DNA of 64,000 bases from Raffaelea ambrosiae. Taxonomy: Eukaryota; Ascomycota; Sordariomycetes; Ophiostomatales; Ophiostomataceae. The stretch covers positions 438,291 through 502,290 of the forward strand of contig PCDI01000009.1 in the NCBI GenBank assembly GCA_002778195.1, in the 5' to 3' direction. Shown here piece after piece: positions 1-13,706 of this stretch (within the stretch, counting starts at the first letter, position 1; each line of letters starts with the position of its first letter). Both the position numbers and the translations under genes were made by a program. A model generated the notes under the pieces. That model saw only the letters and a program-made list of their open reading frames with translations. It did not search any database and had not been told where the DNA came from.

Positions 1-854
1 CGAAAGAGGCAAGAGAGCTGCGGGTGCCCGCAGTTAAGCGAGCGCAGCAGACGGACCACCTCATGCTGTGTTGCGTGTATGCAGCATCTCCGACGGCCGT
101 GCCGAGACGGCGAGCGGCTGGCGGTGAGGCTGGTGGACAGGGAAGCAGAGGGCAGGGCATGGACGAGGTGTGCTGTCGCTGTGCGTGTTCACGTATCTTA
201 CCGAGGAGGCAGGGGCCAGACACAGGCAGAACGCGCGTCTCGGAGGACGAGCGAGAGAGAGAGCACGAGAGCACGCCGGCAGACGATGGCGATGGGCCGT
301 CGAGCGAGGCGGCGGGGGAGGAAGCGAGTGTCGCGAAGCGGTGGTTGGCGAAGGGAAGAAGAAGGAGACGGGGGCGACTTTGAGTGAAAAGAAGCATGAA
401 AGGAAGAGTGGGAGGGGATCGACACATCCACAGCCCGCACACAGACGCACACGCGCGCACAGAGTGGCTAATACGCGGGAAAAGGCAGAAACGGTCTCAA
501 AAATACTAAACGAGGAAGGCACGACTGGGGCGGCCCTCGGTGAGGAAGGCACGTTGGGGGGCACGCTGACGTGCGAAGACAGCCCGCTCTACAGGAAGAG
601 CGCCTCGGGGGGAGGAGCTAATGGGGGCGACGCAGAACGCGCTACGCGGAAAGACCGGCGACCAGAGCCCGCTGCAGGTGGACTCTGGGAGGGAAGGCGC
701 GACGGACAGGCCCTGTAACTCCTGTATGCGGATCCTGTTTCTTTAGTCGCATAATATTAGCAGTGTCTTACTGACTACTTGTACTACTATGGTATGATAT
801 GCGGTGTACAAGAGCGCCGTGGAAGAGACCCGTTTTCCGTCCATCAGGGCACCC

Positions 855-876
855 ACTATGTACTAACTACTATGTA
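855..876. repeat. Two ACTATGTA 8-mers, part of a dispersed motif set
   Basis: ACTATGTA lies at 855-862 and again at 869-876, with TACATAGT at 912-919. The same 8-mer, in either orientation, occurs elsewhere in the window at 1248, 3701, 4504, 4771, 7204, 8384, 14426, 16369, 22568, 34556, 37731, 48556 and 49942, always between genes. Confidence 0.75.
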
Positions 877-3800
877 TGTTCTACGTATGTATTGCGCTGT
901 AAGACACGCACTACATAGTACATACAATAGTAACAACTAACTAACTATTGCCCAAAGAATTACACCTAGGCAGCACAGCAGGGAGGGAAGGAAACGGTCC
1001 AGACTAGCGTCGACGGGGGATCTGCTTTTGGAAATACGGCACCACTCTGGCGGGTCGAGCCAGCTAACAGTTGGCCGGGCTGAGACGGACGGCGGCCGAC
1101 GGTGGGCATTTGGCAGGGATGGAAGGTGAGTCTTTATTTTACTGCAGTGGAGTGGCTGTTTCTGGGTTCAGTCACCACAGAACAGCCGCAGAATTGCTGC
1201 ACAAGTACTTTCGTAGCTATTCGCGAGCCTGCATCTTCCTCTGCAAGTACATAGTACACCAATGAGACCACTCGCTCGGCCATGCAGACAGACGCAAACA
1301 GTCTGCGAACGGATCCAACACACACCAAATATCCCAAACTCGCTTCGTAGGCCAACAACCTGGCCACCGTGCTAAATGTCTACCACAGGATGCCGGCAGC
1401 TCTCTTGGTGCCTCTTGGTGGGCGTTGTGTGGAGGCGCTGCCCAAGCCACCCCTATCCCGTTTTTTTATTTTAAGATTGGTTGTCCATTTAGCATCGTCT
1501 CGGGGCGCGCTGTGATTTGCTTTTTGGTGCTTTGGTTTCTTTTCTGTGTGTCATATTTTTGGCTTCACTTTTTAGGTTCTCCTATTTGGGGGTCTTTGGA
1601 GGGGTCCGTTCTTACTCTGTACGGCTTTGGTCTCCTTTTTTTTTTTTGCACTCTCTTTTCCATGCTCTCCTCATTTCTTTTTTGCTTCTCCTTTTTGCTG
1701 CATTTCTTGCGTTGTCTCTTGATCTTTCTTTTGACCATCCTCCCTTTGTTTCTCTGGCTCTATTGTTGACCAACATCTCCCAACGCCTCGTACAAGTACC
1801 ATGTAACTCGTATGCTCATCTCGCCTCTGCCAACTTTCTTCTCTTCCTGGGCAACACGAGCCGTGACGTATATATTGATTGGTCGATCACGCGGTCACAA
1901 AACCCTGCTATGTTTCCCCGTACTCTGGCGGACCGTGACCAAACCACAGCACACTAACGCTGCACGGCGGACGCTTGCCCACTAGCGCTAATGACGCTGC
2001 TCTATTTGATCCCTGCTGTTTTTTGGCCCTTTTTTTTTTTTTTACTATTATCTCTTTTTGCACCCTGCTAGGGATCACCTTTTTTTTTTTTTCGACAAGC
2101 GCCAGAGACGAAATCGAATTGACCAAGCTTCCCCCTAACTGTGTCTCTCTTTCCATTTAGGCTTCCCGGTGTGTCTCCGAATGCCATCAGTTCAGACTAA
2201 TCCGAGACTTCCTTTTTTTCTTCACGACAATAGCCAAGTCGATGGGAACGGGTTAGCCGGGGACTCTGGTTACTCTTTCTTTGCGTGCCATTTCATTAAA
2301 GAGCCCAGAACGAGCCCAGAACGAAGTACAACCCCCCCGCCCAAAAAAGAAGCAAGAAGCATGCAGATATAGCACCATCACGCATGTCTCGGCGGGATGT
2401 CAGTTCAGCTACGGCGCGTACTGGGAGTACTTTCGCCAGTGGACCTCCTCAAATGGCCAACTACCCATCTTGCCAGACACCGTCTTGCCAGACAAATCGC
2501 ACGAGCAAATTGACCTTCAATTTCTGTCTTATATGCACTACCGTGTGTACCAACGCATAGCTATGTAGGGGCTGTTGGGAAGTTAGCGGTCTGTCCCGGA
2601 TTCTGGCAGCATTCCAGTGTCCGGCTTCTGCCATTTCATTGAGAAAACGGCATCGGTGACACCTCAATTGCAGCACTTGCCGCCGTCGATTTTTAAGAGC
2701 TGCTGCGGTTGTTTTGCTTTCATGTTTGATTCCTCCGTGCCTCTTACTCTATTTTGCAGGGCAAAAAACAAATCCACACGTACATTAAAACATATTGGAT
2801 ACACAATGGATACTGTGTCTTTGACATTGTATTCCACGCGGAACGGCTCGTCAGAACGGGACATTACGGCATCACATTGCCAAAGCCTACTGCCCGCCCA
2901 AACAACGTCACCGGTGCCTATGTAGGTATGCTCATGCTTCCTTGGAGTGTGTGCATCTTGCTTGTCCGAGACAGTGCCACTAATCCCGCCCTCTGTTGAC
3001 TGCACAAGATCCTTAGTTCTGTCTCGGATCTTGGTCGTGCTCATTTATCGCAACCCTGTGCCTCCTCTTGTGCCCAAGATATTCGGTTCCTTCCAGCCCG
3101 ACCCCTGTACTCGTAAGAGTTTGTGGATCGAAATAGGAGAGATGTAGCGGTGTACTCGTATATTACCTCAACTACACATGCGAGAACGCGTACAGTAACA
3201 TATTTCACATTCCAGTGCTCAGTACATTCTCCACACGACGGGCTAAACACTACATTCCTGAAGCAAGGGATATTGAGGTAGCCAGGGCTCTTTTCTAGAG
3301 CTGAAAACTGTTGGCGCTTGCTTCAGTGATCAATTAGGCGTCCTACTTTTGCTTCGGTGTCAGGTATTGCAGGGAGCAAGTCTGGTTCAGGCGATTCCAC
3401 GATGTACTCGCATTGGTGAAGTCATGATCCTCGGCTCCGTCTAGGGACGCAAAGGTGGTATCTTATCGGTCCGCTGTTGTTACAACCCCGCCATTGAAAA
3501 CCCAGAGGAATGCCTTTCTGGGCTTCAACTCCCGCAACCAGGCCAGCTCTCTGAATATGATAATTGGTAAATTGGTAAGGGCACACCAATAGCACTAATT
3601 TAGTAGGTAGGCACGAAATCTTTGTGTGTGCTATGTGACGAGCATGATGTAATCCACGTTGTGGAATTGATCGAAGCACACAATCGTCCCGCCACTTACC
3701 ACTATGTAGGCCGGCTTATGGAAAGAGGCTTTCAATGAACGGCTGCACATGCCTTGCCTGGCCTCACATTGTCTCCAAATGATGCAAAAGCAGAAACTGC

Positions 3801-6800
3801 GGGACTGTAAACAATGCTCAAGGGCCGGCGCCCACCGATAGATGCTACCTTAACCCTGCTCTTCGTTCATGATGGTCATTACGAGTACATATTTACTGCT
3901 GAACGAGAACGGAGTGCCATCTGCGGACCACGTAGTTACTCCGTGCATGCAACGGCCGAAAGAAACGGTTCAGTAATAATACTCTACCGTAATTACCTGC
4001 TCCGGTCGATATTCTCTGTGGGTCGTGCCAACCAACACAAACCTGAATTTGCCTGCTTAGCCAGATTCGAATCGCACTAACAGCATCAGGAGGCGCTCTT
4101 CTCGGAAAGCCCCGAGTATGAACGGGCAGTCTGTGTCGTTCGTGCCATTAAGAGTATGCGCTCTTTGCCTATCCGTTGTACATTCGCCGGACAAATTGGG
4201 CTAATATTAATTGGGCACTCGTGGTCACAAAGCTTAGATCCACAAACCATCGTATGCTCTTGCCCTCAACCATGTGCTCCAACGAATTTTATAGTATGTT
4301 TTGTGCTGTGGCATGAACCGAAACGGCTCAACGTACTCGCGATGCTTACGAAAGGCACCAGAACATTATTCTGGCTGGAACAACAACTTAGGTAGGCAGC
4401 TACTCAGTGGATGTGCTCTTTCCCATTGGAACCTCCGTTCTCCTGCGTTTGCACCCAGATTTCCTCGTATTCGCCTGGGGAGAACAACTGGAGCTATCTT
4501 TGTACTATGTAGGGCCGCCTTGCGCCCTGCTGACCCCAATCCAACATCGCTTGCTGGCAAGCAACGAAAGGGGGCAAAAAAGAAAACAAGAAGGCGTTCC
4601 ACAGTACCTACCCTGCGTAGTTGTGGAAAATGAGGTTCTTGCTCCCACGTCGTGTCTGTTTCTGAAATGGACGCTGCCGTGAACTCTTCGATGGCGACTT
4701 TCTCCGTTTTGGCCTCCTCTTGTTGTTTTCTTTTGGGCCCCACTCTTCGTATGTGGATCGCCGCATCGCATACATAGTAGTTAACTTGTGTGCTCGAACC
4801 TGCAGTACCAAGACGCTACCATACTACGAGCATTCTGCCTCCCCCCACAGTCTAGGCTTATCCATTATCTGCCTTCGCATTTTCAGCCTCAACAAAAAAA
4901 AAAGTTCGGGATGTTGTGTCCTGTAAGGGATCTCGTTTCCCACAATTCATACACAAGGCTGGACGGCGTTTTCAGAATTTAAGATTGCCTGAGCTCTGTG
5001 CTCAACAAGGATGCCTTGGAAGGCTCACTTGGGTTTGCATGGTCTTTCCCCCCCGTGGAAAAAGCACACCATACAGGCCGGCCATTCCGGCACGTTTTCT
5101 CTTTCGGCTCGCACATCTCATGTACTTACACCGCCCAGACATGTTTTATAAGCAGCCTAATCAGCCTCTTTGGTCCTGTAATAGCAACGCACAGCGCATT
5201 GTACCAGACTCAACACGTAGTTTTTCGTTTCTGTAAATGGATTTTGCGGATTTTGCTGATGCCCACAAGAAACCCACAAGGGTTCCACCCCCCCCTGGAG
5301 CCGGAGACACGGGGGACCAGCCTGGACAAGGACAACCTGTTGGAGGAACAGCTCGAGAAACAAAGCAATCTCCTACAGTGGATTGATCAACTTCTCTGTG
5401 CTTGCTCTCTGTTTCTCTCTTTCTGGTTTCCCTCGACTGGTCTTGTTGCAGATCCGAATGTCTCGATCAACCAGAAAACCAGAAACCAAAAAGGGGAAAT
5501 AGGTGATCGAGACCAGATGTGTGTCACACAATTGGAGGAGGCTGTCGGGCAAGTCGGCTGATGAAAGGCAGTTGACCTGGTTCAAGACAAGTCTTAGTCT
5601 CGGTGCCGTGATTCCATACCTCACTGCTGTAGTGTGAGATACTCCCAAGACTTCCTCAGTTAGATATTCATTTGTATCCTCCGTCTCCATCTCCAGCGCT
5701 ATGTCAGCACTACGGAAGACAACAGCCTTTCTGGTAACCACTTCGTATTCGACGTCAGATATCACTAGAAATGCACAGCCAGGTCGACCCACAGCCATGA
5801 TGTACTGTAAAGGGGCCCCGAACACGCGTCCTTGGTGGTGTTGCCCTGGTACATATGTGCACGGCAGAAGTGACACTGGCGACATAGGGGTGCTTAGTGT
5901 TGCAATGGGGAGTGCCGGAAGCACCTTACACAAGAACACACAGGATACATTGCCGCCACCTCCAAAAAAATAGTCGATCCGGGTGCCAGGAACAGGACAA
6001 CGGGGAAAAGAAAGGTGAGGCAAGATGATACAGCAAATGCAAGAAGCTTGTCTCCGTAGCCAGGACAGAATACTTTGTCTAAAAAATCCTATTCACCGGG
6101 AAAGGGCACACAGCATCCTCGATATAGCCTCATTGGTTGCTGAAACCGGACAGGAGAGCGTTCGCTTTCGGAAGCCATTTGAGCCTCGGGGTGGTACAAG
6201 TGTAAGAAGACAATATGATAACCGTTCTTGTTCCGTCATCTCAACCCGGGCAGTTCCTGGCCTCGGCGGCACTGCGATATAAATAGGTGTGTGACGTAAA
6301 GAACAGTGTTGGCCCTTGAAGGGCCGGGTCGTTTGCGCGGAGCCTTGCATGTTGACAAGCACCGCGGCGCAGGAGCCAAGTTAGTAGCACCAACAGCACA
6401 ATTTGGGAAGCTAGCAAGGGAGGAAGGGAGAAGAAGAAGAAGAAGAAGAAAATGGAACCAAAGCCATATCAGTCTAAACAACCAGCAAAGTATAACCCCG
6501 TGTGTCTGTAACAACTCCCATCATCATTTGTCCTTACCCGGAGGATTCTTGGTGCGTGTGAGACGGGACGGCCGCTTGCTCTGCGACAAAGCAAAAAAAA
6601 GACAAAACAGGATCGCGGCAGAGTTTCCGGGACCTTTCTTGGCCATCTTTCTTGGCCTTGCCGACACACAAGGCTGCGTGTGAGATGCACGAGGGGTGTT
6701 GCATGCGGCTTGTGATAAGGGAGTCCATGTCCAAATCCATTATCTCTGCTGCGCATAATAGTGTATCTCGACAACAAAGTTTTAAGCTATTTTGCTGGCG

Positions 6801-8399
6801 CACGGCATTGCAGCACAGATGAACCGCGCCAGGCAAAACGGACAGGGGACAAAATCCCGGCATCGCCCATTGGCCACCAGGCCTTTTCTTTCGAGATGCG
6901 CCGGCAAAGCCAGCGGGCGACATACAAAGCAAATACGAATGCAATGTACATAATACTACTATGCATTCAATATACCACTGTATTATTTATTGCCTGCACG
7001 CAGCGTTTATTTGCGGCGTATGATTGTATGCATGTTTTTTTTTTACGCGACAGGTTCAAAAAGAGCAATTTCCCGTCTTCCCCAGAATTGATGTTACAAT
7101 GGGCGTCTGCCACGGGCGGCTGCGTCTTGCCGGTGGTCTGAATCTTGCCGACTCGTGCAAGCGTGCGGTACTGTAAGATGCTTCGTATGAGGCGTATAAT
7201 AGTACTATGTAGCACGCAGTAAGCAACGAAACAGAGCTCGTATCACAGGACACGACATCTGCCAGTCCATCTGCTCTGTATGATTGTGTGCCATCAACAA
7301 GAAGGAAGCAACTGAAACAGCATCCAGAGTTGCTGCAGGGGGGGCGGTGGGCACGGGCTGGATGCAACGGGGCGACCTCATAACAGGCCACCCATTTCGT
7401 GGGCGTTCCAAAAGAAACTGTAGAACCGCCCGACACCCGACGCAAAAAGTGCAGAAACAAAGAATGGGTCGCTGGAGGGTCACTAAAGCGTTGCAGTGGT
7501 AACCACACGCAGGCGGGGGCCTGTGGCGCTGCTTGGCTTTGCTGGCTTTGCTGCTCGTTGTCAACACGAGGGAGGCGATTATTTTTGGGGCGGCCGGCAC
7601 TAGCAAAAAGAAGGTTTTAATACGGGCCCAGGGAGCAGCAGACGGGTGGTCACAGTGTGCAGCACTGTCACAAGTGGTCGTGGCTGAGAATTGTGCGTTC
7701 GGAGGAGTTTTTTGAGGCACCTGGAAGCACCTGGAAGGGCCGGACAGCAGCGGGCTTTTGCGAGTGTTGCGGTGGCGTCTGCGCATTTTCTGGCTACGAC
7801 CCTCCCCCCAGAATCTCCCTGTCGGCTGGCCAACAGCAGCTAGCCGTTTGAAAATAGAGCCCGCTTTTTTCGCTATTTTGGTTGCCGGGGGCACTCACAC
7901 TCTATTCGGCCCTGTAACTCCGACGTACCGGTCTGCGTGCGCTGTCTGCGGAAAAGTACTTGCTGTTACCCCACAAATATGTCTGGACCCCTGCTTTTAG
8001 AGCCAGTCCGCTAGGCCCAATCAGTGCCACAGTGCGTGCGCAAGATTCATGCTTACCGTTGCTCATCAGTCCCGCCTCTTGCCTGCTTCTGGGAAGGAAA
8101 TAATAATAGGAGGCCACACTGGACAAACCACCTCCGGGACACCTTGGTGGACCGCCCCAGCAGCACGAGAACTCACTACGCGCTCGTTGGCGCAGATGAG
8201 CAGCTGGGTCAGCGCTGGTCCCAGCCAGCTGAGCGCGGACGAGCCCGCTTCGGTGAAGGGTAGGGGCTCGTACATTCGTAGTAGGAAGGCGCACTGCTGC
8301 AGGAGAAGGTGCGATGCACCAAAGACCGAACTGGCAGGGGCGTCCTGGGGGCTCCTTCCCTGTGTGCCTCTCGTCCTGCGGTTTACATAGTAGCTACCG

Positions 8400-8720
8400 T
8401 TGTAGCGGCCCCTTCCCCCCTTCTCTTTGTTTTTTCCTGTTGCCATTCCCCGCCCCGAAAAACAAGCATCAACAGACACCAGCAAGAAAAGAGAGGCCCT
8501 GTCTCTCGTTCTGGCCTCACGCAATCTTTCTCCTCTCCTCACCTTTTTCTTTTCTCGTCACACCCTCGTTTGGCCCCCCCTCCCTCCTCCGACGCTGTCC
8601 AGCCCCGCCGCTCGTCTTCTGCCATTTTGGGGTTTCTTTCGTTTGCTTGACTTTCGGTCTCATTGTTTCTTTCTTTCTCCTTTCGCGTTTCCCGTTGTTT
8701 TGGTCGTCTCGGCGTCTCTT
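8400..8720 (+). promoter_or_regulatory. Polypyrimidine tract upstream of chitin synthase
   Basis: The sense strand is strongly C/T-rich, with long runs of CTTTTC, CCCCCCTCC and TTTCTTTC type. It lies 1.2-1.6 kb before the chitin synthase ATG. CT-rich promoter and leader tracts are common in filamentous ascomycetes. The scarcity of A and G removes stop codons, which explains the long spurious forward ORFs here. The transcription start cannot be placed from sequence alone. Confidence 0.5.
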
Positions 8721-9963
8721 GTGCTCTCTAGTGTCGCCCTGCCTCGTTTTTCTTGCGGATCGCCGTTCGTTTCTGGCCGCTCTCGACGACTCTCGTTTCC
8801 ACCCAGGAGATCCCAAGGGGACGCACATGTGATTCTCTCGCTCGCCTTTGCATCCTCACACAGCCGTGCTACATACACCTCTGGCCGTCTGCTGCCGCAG
8901 ATCCTTTTGGCCTCTGCCGCCTCTGCTCAGCCTCTGCTCCTCCTCGACATTCCCAAAACACCCGGGGCGTGGATAGTGTGGCATCCCCTCTCGCTGTTCC
9001 TGCCCCGTTGCCTTCTTCCTCCTCCTTTGTCCCTGAACTGGGCCGGAAGAGACACGCCGCCGTTGTCTCCCTGAAACTCTTTCCCGTCTTTTTTCACTCT
9101 CATTTGCCCGCCTCCGCCTCAGGAATACGAGCTGTCACCGGGAAGAGACGAAACGTTTTATTTTGCAAGAGCCCAGTCGACGCTCGCTTGTTTGCCAGAA
9201 CAGAGGAGCTTCTTGTGATCGACACGAGAGACGAGGGGGACTGTCCGTCCCAGCCAAAATCTGTTGCTGTCCAGGTTGCATCCTCTGGTCCCACGATCGC
9301 GGCCTGTTCTTTGTCCTCGCAGGGCAGTGTTCACAACGCCGCGTCACCAGCAGACAGACACCGCCAACCGGACGAAAGCAGGTATTCCGTCGCATTGTCG
9401 CCGTCGCTTCCAATCCTGCCGTTGCCGCCAGTCGATTTGGTTTGGCCGCCGGATCGTCACCTAAGAGATTCTGGCCTATAGCAGGAATTGATTATCAAGG
9501 GCGGAATCTAATATATACACAACCCTGCCTCATTCCACCGCCCGATAACAAACAGACGTGTAAGGAACGCCCCGCTGAACACACATTCCCTCCAACCTGC
9601 CCTGGGCCTGCTCGCGCCTTTCCCTGCTCCGAGCCTCTTTTCGTGCTCTTCCCTGTCCCGAGCCTCTTCTCGTGCCCCCTTCCTCCTGCACAACTCTACC
9701 TGACCATACGGAGATCCTCGCTGGCTTCTTGCACGGCGAGCCTTGCACTCTGTACCCAGTACGCTCTGCGTTTCCCGGATCCGCGTCCGCTCTCGCCTGC
9801 TTTATTTTGGCCACCTGCCTGCCCTTCTTTTTTTTTGTCCTTGCCAAAGCTCGCCTGCATTTCCAGGGTAGACAGCGCCCAGTTCTGGTCGCACTTGCTG
9901 CTGTTCAGCTCGGCCTCTTTCTCTTGTTGGCGGCTGTACTGACACCACCGCTCCTCCAGAGCC

Positions 9964-12900
9964 ATGTCTCTACCGAACAGGTCGGGTGGCTCGTCCCACG
10001 AGCACGGAAATGCCTACAGACACTCGCCGCGAAAGAGCCGCCCAACAGACGTCGAGGCTGTCGGGTACTACCCGGTGGGCGGCCAGCGCGCCGGTTCGCT
10101 GACCTCGTCCTTCGCCGACTCCTTGCGGAACCCCAACGGCACTGCCGAGACGCTCCCTCTTTCTCCGACCGCAAACCACCACGCGCCCGATCCCAACGCC
10201 TCGCCCATACACCGGAAAAGAAGTCTGGTCCGCCCAGAACGGAACAGGATAGGGAAGGATCACCCCAACTACCACTATCGGAAACATGCCGCCAACATGA
10301 ACACGCTGCCGTCTTCGACGGGCAATGATCCCATCCTGGAGGATCTCGAGGGCGCGACCGACGTCTCGGGTTCGCGGCTGGGCGATGCCTTGTCAGACTC
10401 GTCTCCGCCGCAGCGGGCCAAGCACGTGCGCACCCACAGCGACGTGCCGGCCGAGAAGGAGCGCTCACGACGGCGGACCAGCTCGGGCCGGAAGCGGGAC
10501 CACCACCACCGCCACCCCGCCAAGATCCGGAAAGGCGGCAAGCACGAGAAGAAGCGTCCGGAGGAGCAGATCCGCCCGCCGAGCCTGTGGAACGTCTACT
10601 GCGCCATTGTCACCTTCTGGTGCCCCGACTTCATCCTGCGCTGCTGCTGCCACAAGCCAGCCAAGGAGCAGCAGCGCGCGTGGCGCGAAAAGATGGGCCT
10701 GATCAGCATTATCCTGTTCATCATGGCCTTTGTCGGTTTCCTGACGTTCGGGTTCACCGAGACCGTCTGCGGCTCGCCCAGTCTGCGGCTTCACGCCAAC
10801 CACGTCGACAGCGGCTACATGATCTTCCACGGCGTGGCCTACGACCTCAGCACGTCTCGTCACCCGGCCGCGGATGGCATTCCTGCCGGCTCCAACGTCC
10901 TGTACGACCTGCCGGAAAAGCACGGCGGCCAGGACGGCAGCTTCCTGTTCCAGAACGTCAACGGCAAGTGCAAGGACATGATCACACTGGCCACGGGCTC
11001 GGACGTGCCGACCGACTCGAGCGACAACCTGGCCTGGTACTTCCCCTGCACCACCTTCAACCAGGACGGGTCGAGCCAGCCGAACCTCACCATTCCCTAC
11101 TACCTGGGCTACGCCTGCCACACGACCGCGGCCGCGCGCGATGCGTTCTACGTGCAGCTCAAGGGCACCGCCGACGTCTACTACACCTGGGAGGACATCA
11201 ACAACAGCTCGCGCAACCTGGTGGTCTACTCGGGCAACGTGCTGGACCTGGACCTGCTCTACTGGTTCAACGAGACCGAGGTCAGCATCCCGCAGAGTTT
11301 CAAGGAGCTTCGCGACAACACCACGGCCGCCAACGCAGCCATCCGCGGCCGCGACATCACGCGCATCTTCCAGGCGTCGGGCGACAAGGCGACGGCCGAG
11401 TGCTTCGAGGAGATTATCAGGGTCGGTGCCGTGGATACCGACTCTGTCGGCTGTATCGCCTCCAAGGTTGTCCTCTACGTGTCCCTGGTTCTGATTCTGG
11501 CCGTCGTCCTGGTCCGCTTCTTCCTGGCCGTGATCTTCCAGTGGTTCATGAGCAAGCGCTATGCGGCGGCCAAGACATCGCAGACGTCGGACCACCGCAA
11601 GCGCAACCGGCAGATCGAGGAATGGGCTGACGATATCTACCGCGCCCCCGTTCGCTTGCCAGGCGACATTGGCAGCAGCGTGGCTGGTGCGAGCAGCTCG
11701 GACCGGACCAGCAAGCGCCAGAGCTTCCTGCCGACCACATCGCGCTTCTCGGCCGTCTCGGCCGGTGACCGCAGCTCGCGCATCCGCATGGGTCCGACGA
11801 CGATGGCCAACCAGAACGCAGGCGCCAACCTGCTGCACCCGAACACCATTTACAACCAGGGCGACGACAGCCGCAGCAGCTTCCTGAAGTCTGACGGTTT
11901 TGGCACCAGCGTCAGCCCCACAGACGGCCCCGGCCCGGCTGGCTTCATCCACGAGGCTGTCGTTCCCCAGCCGCCGTCGGACTGGATGCCGTTCGGGTTC
12001 CCCCTGGCGCATACGATCTGCCTGGTGACGGCCTACACGGAAGGAGAAATGGGCATCCGGACAACTCTCGACTCGGTGGCCACGACCGATTACCCGAACA
12101 GCCACAAGGTCCTCCTGATTGTGTGCGACGGTATGGTCAAGGGCAAGGGCGAGAAGCTGTCGACGCCAGACATTGTTCTCAGCATGATGAAGGACCTCAC
12201 GATTCCCCGCGAAGAGGTGGAGCCCTTCTCGTACGTTGCTGTTGCCAGCGGCTCGAAGCGCCACAACATGGCCAAGGTGTATTCTGGTTTCTACGACTAC
12301 GGCTCCGAGTCTCCCATCCCCGTCGACAGACAGCAGCGCGTGCCGATGATGGTCATTGTCAAGTGCGGCACACCGGATGAGTCGACCAAGGCCAAGCCGG
12401 GCAACCGCGGCAAGCGTGACAGCCAGATCATTCTCATGTCGTTCCTGCAGAAGGTCATGTTCGACGAGCGTATGACGGAGCTCGAGTACGAGATGTTCAA
12501 TGGCCTGTGGAAGGTGACGGGCATTTCGCCCGACTTCTACGAGTGTGTCCTGATGGTCGACGCCGATACCAAGGTCTTCCCCGACAGTCTGACCCACATG
12601 GTGTCCGCCATGGTCAAGGACCCCGAGATCATGGGCCTCTGTGGTGAGACCAAGATTGCAAACAAGCGCGCTACGTGGGTGTCGGCCATCCAGGTGTTTG
12701 AGTACTTCATCTCGCATCACCTCTCCAAGTCGTTCGAGTCCGTCTTTGGCGGTGTCACTTGCTTGCCGGGCTGCTTCTCCATGTACCGGATCAAGGCGCC
12801 CAAGGGTGCGCAGAACTACTGGGTACCGATCCTGGCCAACCCCGACGTCGTCGAGCACTACTCGGAGAACGTGGTGGACACGCTGCACAAGAAGAACCTG

Positions 12901-13706
12901 CTCCTGCTTGGCGAGGATCGTTACCTGACCACGCTGATGCTCCGGACGTTCCCCAAGCGCAAACAGGTGTTTGTGCCCCAGGCGGTCTGCAAGACCACGG
13001 TGCCAGAAGAGTTCATGGTGCTTCTTTCGCAGCGTCGTCGGTGGATCAACTCGACCATTCACAATCTGATGGAGCTTGTCCTCGTGCGCGATCTCTGCGG
13101 AACTTTCTGCTTCAGTATGCAATTCATCATCTTCATTGAGCTGATAGGAACGCTCGTGTTGCCTGCTGCTATTGCGTTTACTTTCTATGTCGGTAAGTTT
13201 TGTCTTCCCAGTGTGCCTGCCTGTGCCTGTGCCTGGCCTACGAAGAGCATGGGGCTAACAAATCTCCAGTCATCATCTCCATTGTTCACTCGCCGCCGCA
13301 AATCATTCCCCTTGTTCTGCTCGGCCTGATCTTGGGTCTTCCTGCTGTTCTTGTAGTGATCACTGCACACTCGTGGGCATATGTCCTGTGGATGATGATC
13401 TACCTGCTTTCGCTCCCGATTTGGAATTTTGTGCTGCCAACCTATGCCTTCTGGAAGTTCGACGACTTCTCGTGGGGTGACACTCGCAAGATGGCAGGCG
13501 AAAAGACCAAGAAGGCGGGCATTGAGTACGAGGGTGAATTCGACAGCAGCAAGATCACGATGAAGCGGTGGGCCGAGTTTGAGAGAGACCGGCGGTTGCG
13601 CAACAACTACTGGGGCTCGCGCGAGAACCTGTCTGGCGGCCCGCCCAGCGGGGCGTGGTCAGTACATGGCCACCAGCAGCCCGAGGAATACTACTCGGAC
13701 GCATGA
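9964..13706 (+). CDS. chs4: Class IV chitin synthase (Chs3/ChsD type)
   Basis: Polymerises chitin from UDP-GlcNAc at the plasma membrane. Exons 9964-13192 and 13270-13706 join across a 77-nt intron (GTAAGT...CTCCAG, phase 1) and give 1221 aa. The N-terminal ~200 residues are polar and basic. A membrane segment lies near residues 244-266. Residues about 270-490 form the extracytoplasmic region that carries the cytochrome-b5-like domain in this family, followed by a second membrane segment near 503-526. The GT2 core starts near 680 and has VDADT at 865-869 and the QRRRW signature at 1023-1027. The C-terminal membrane cluster and FDDFSWGDTRK follow. The intron splits the last membrane region, and its removal restores an uninterrupted hydrophobic stretch. 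Length, b5-like region and absence of a myosin head fit class IV. The family is activated by Chs4/SKT5-type factors; none is encoded nearby. Confidence 0.97.

Larger units (their letters stand above)
1..9963. other. Gene-poor region; last ~1.6 kb is the chitin synthase leader
   Basis: I find no ORF here with family resemblance or consistent codon bias. Positions 250-410 are purine-rich on the + strand, the pattern seen upstream of minus-strand genes in this window, so a minus-strand gene may lie just beyond the left edge. Positions 1425-1770 and 2025-2095 are T/CT-rich. Seven of the dispersed ACTATGTA/TACATAGT 8-mers lie between 855 and 7211, and one at 8384. From about 8400 to 8720 the + strand is very pyrimidine-rich, and this composition keeps several forward frames open up to 9942. 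I read that as a promoter and 5' leader, not coding sequence. A short or fast-evolving gene or a non-coding RNA cannot be excluded. Confidence 0.6.

Noticed and set aside
4055..4085. TTCGAATC motif resembling a tRNA T-loop
   Set aside because: No matching acceptor, D or anticodon arms upstream.
8309..9942. Long forward ORFs in several frames before chitin synthase
   Set aside because: They arise from pyrimidine-rich composition with few stop codons; residues are Ser/Pro/Leu/Phe-rich with no domain. They could act as upstream ORFs but I cannot support that.
10465..13122. 885-codon ORF antisense to chitin synthase
   Set aside because: Shadow of GC-rich third positions on the sense strand; no family match, while the sense frame is an intact chitin synthase.
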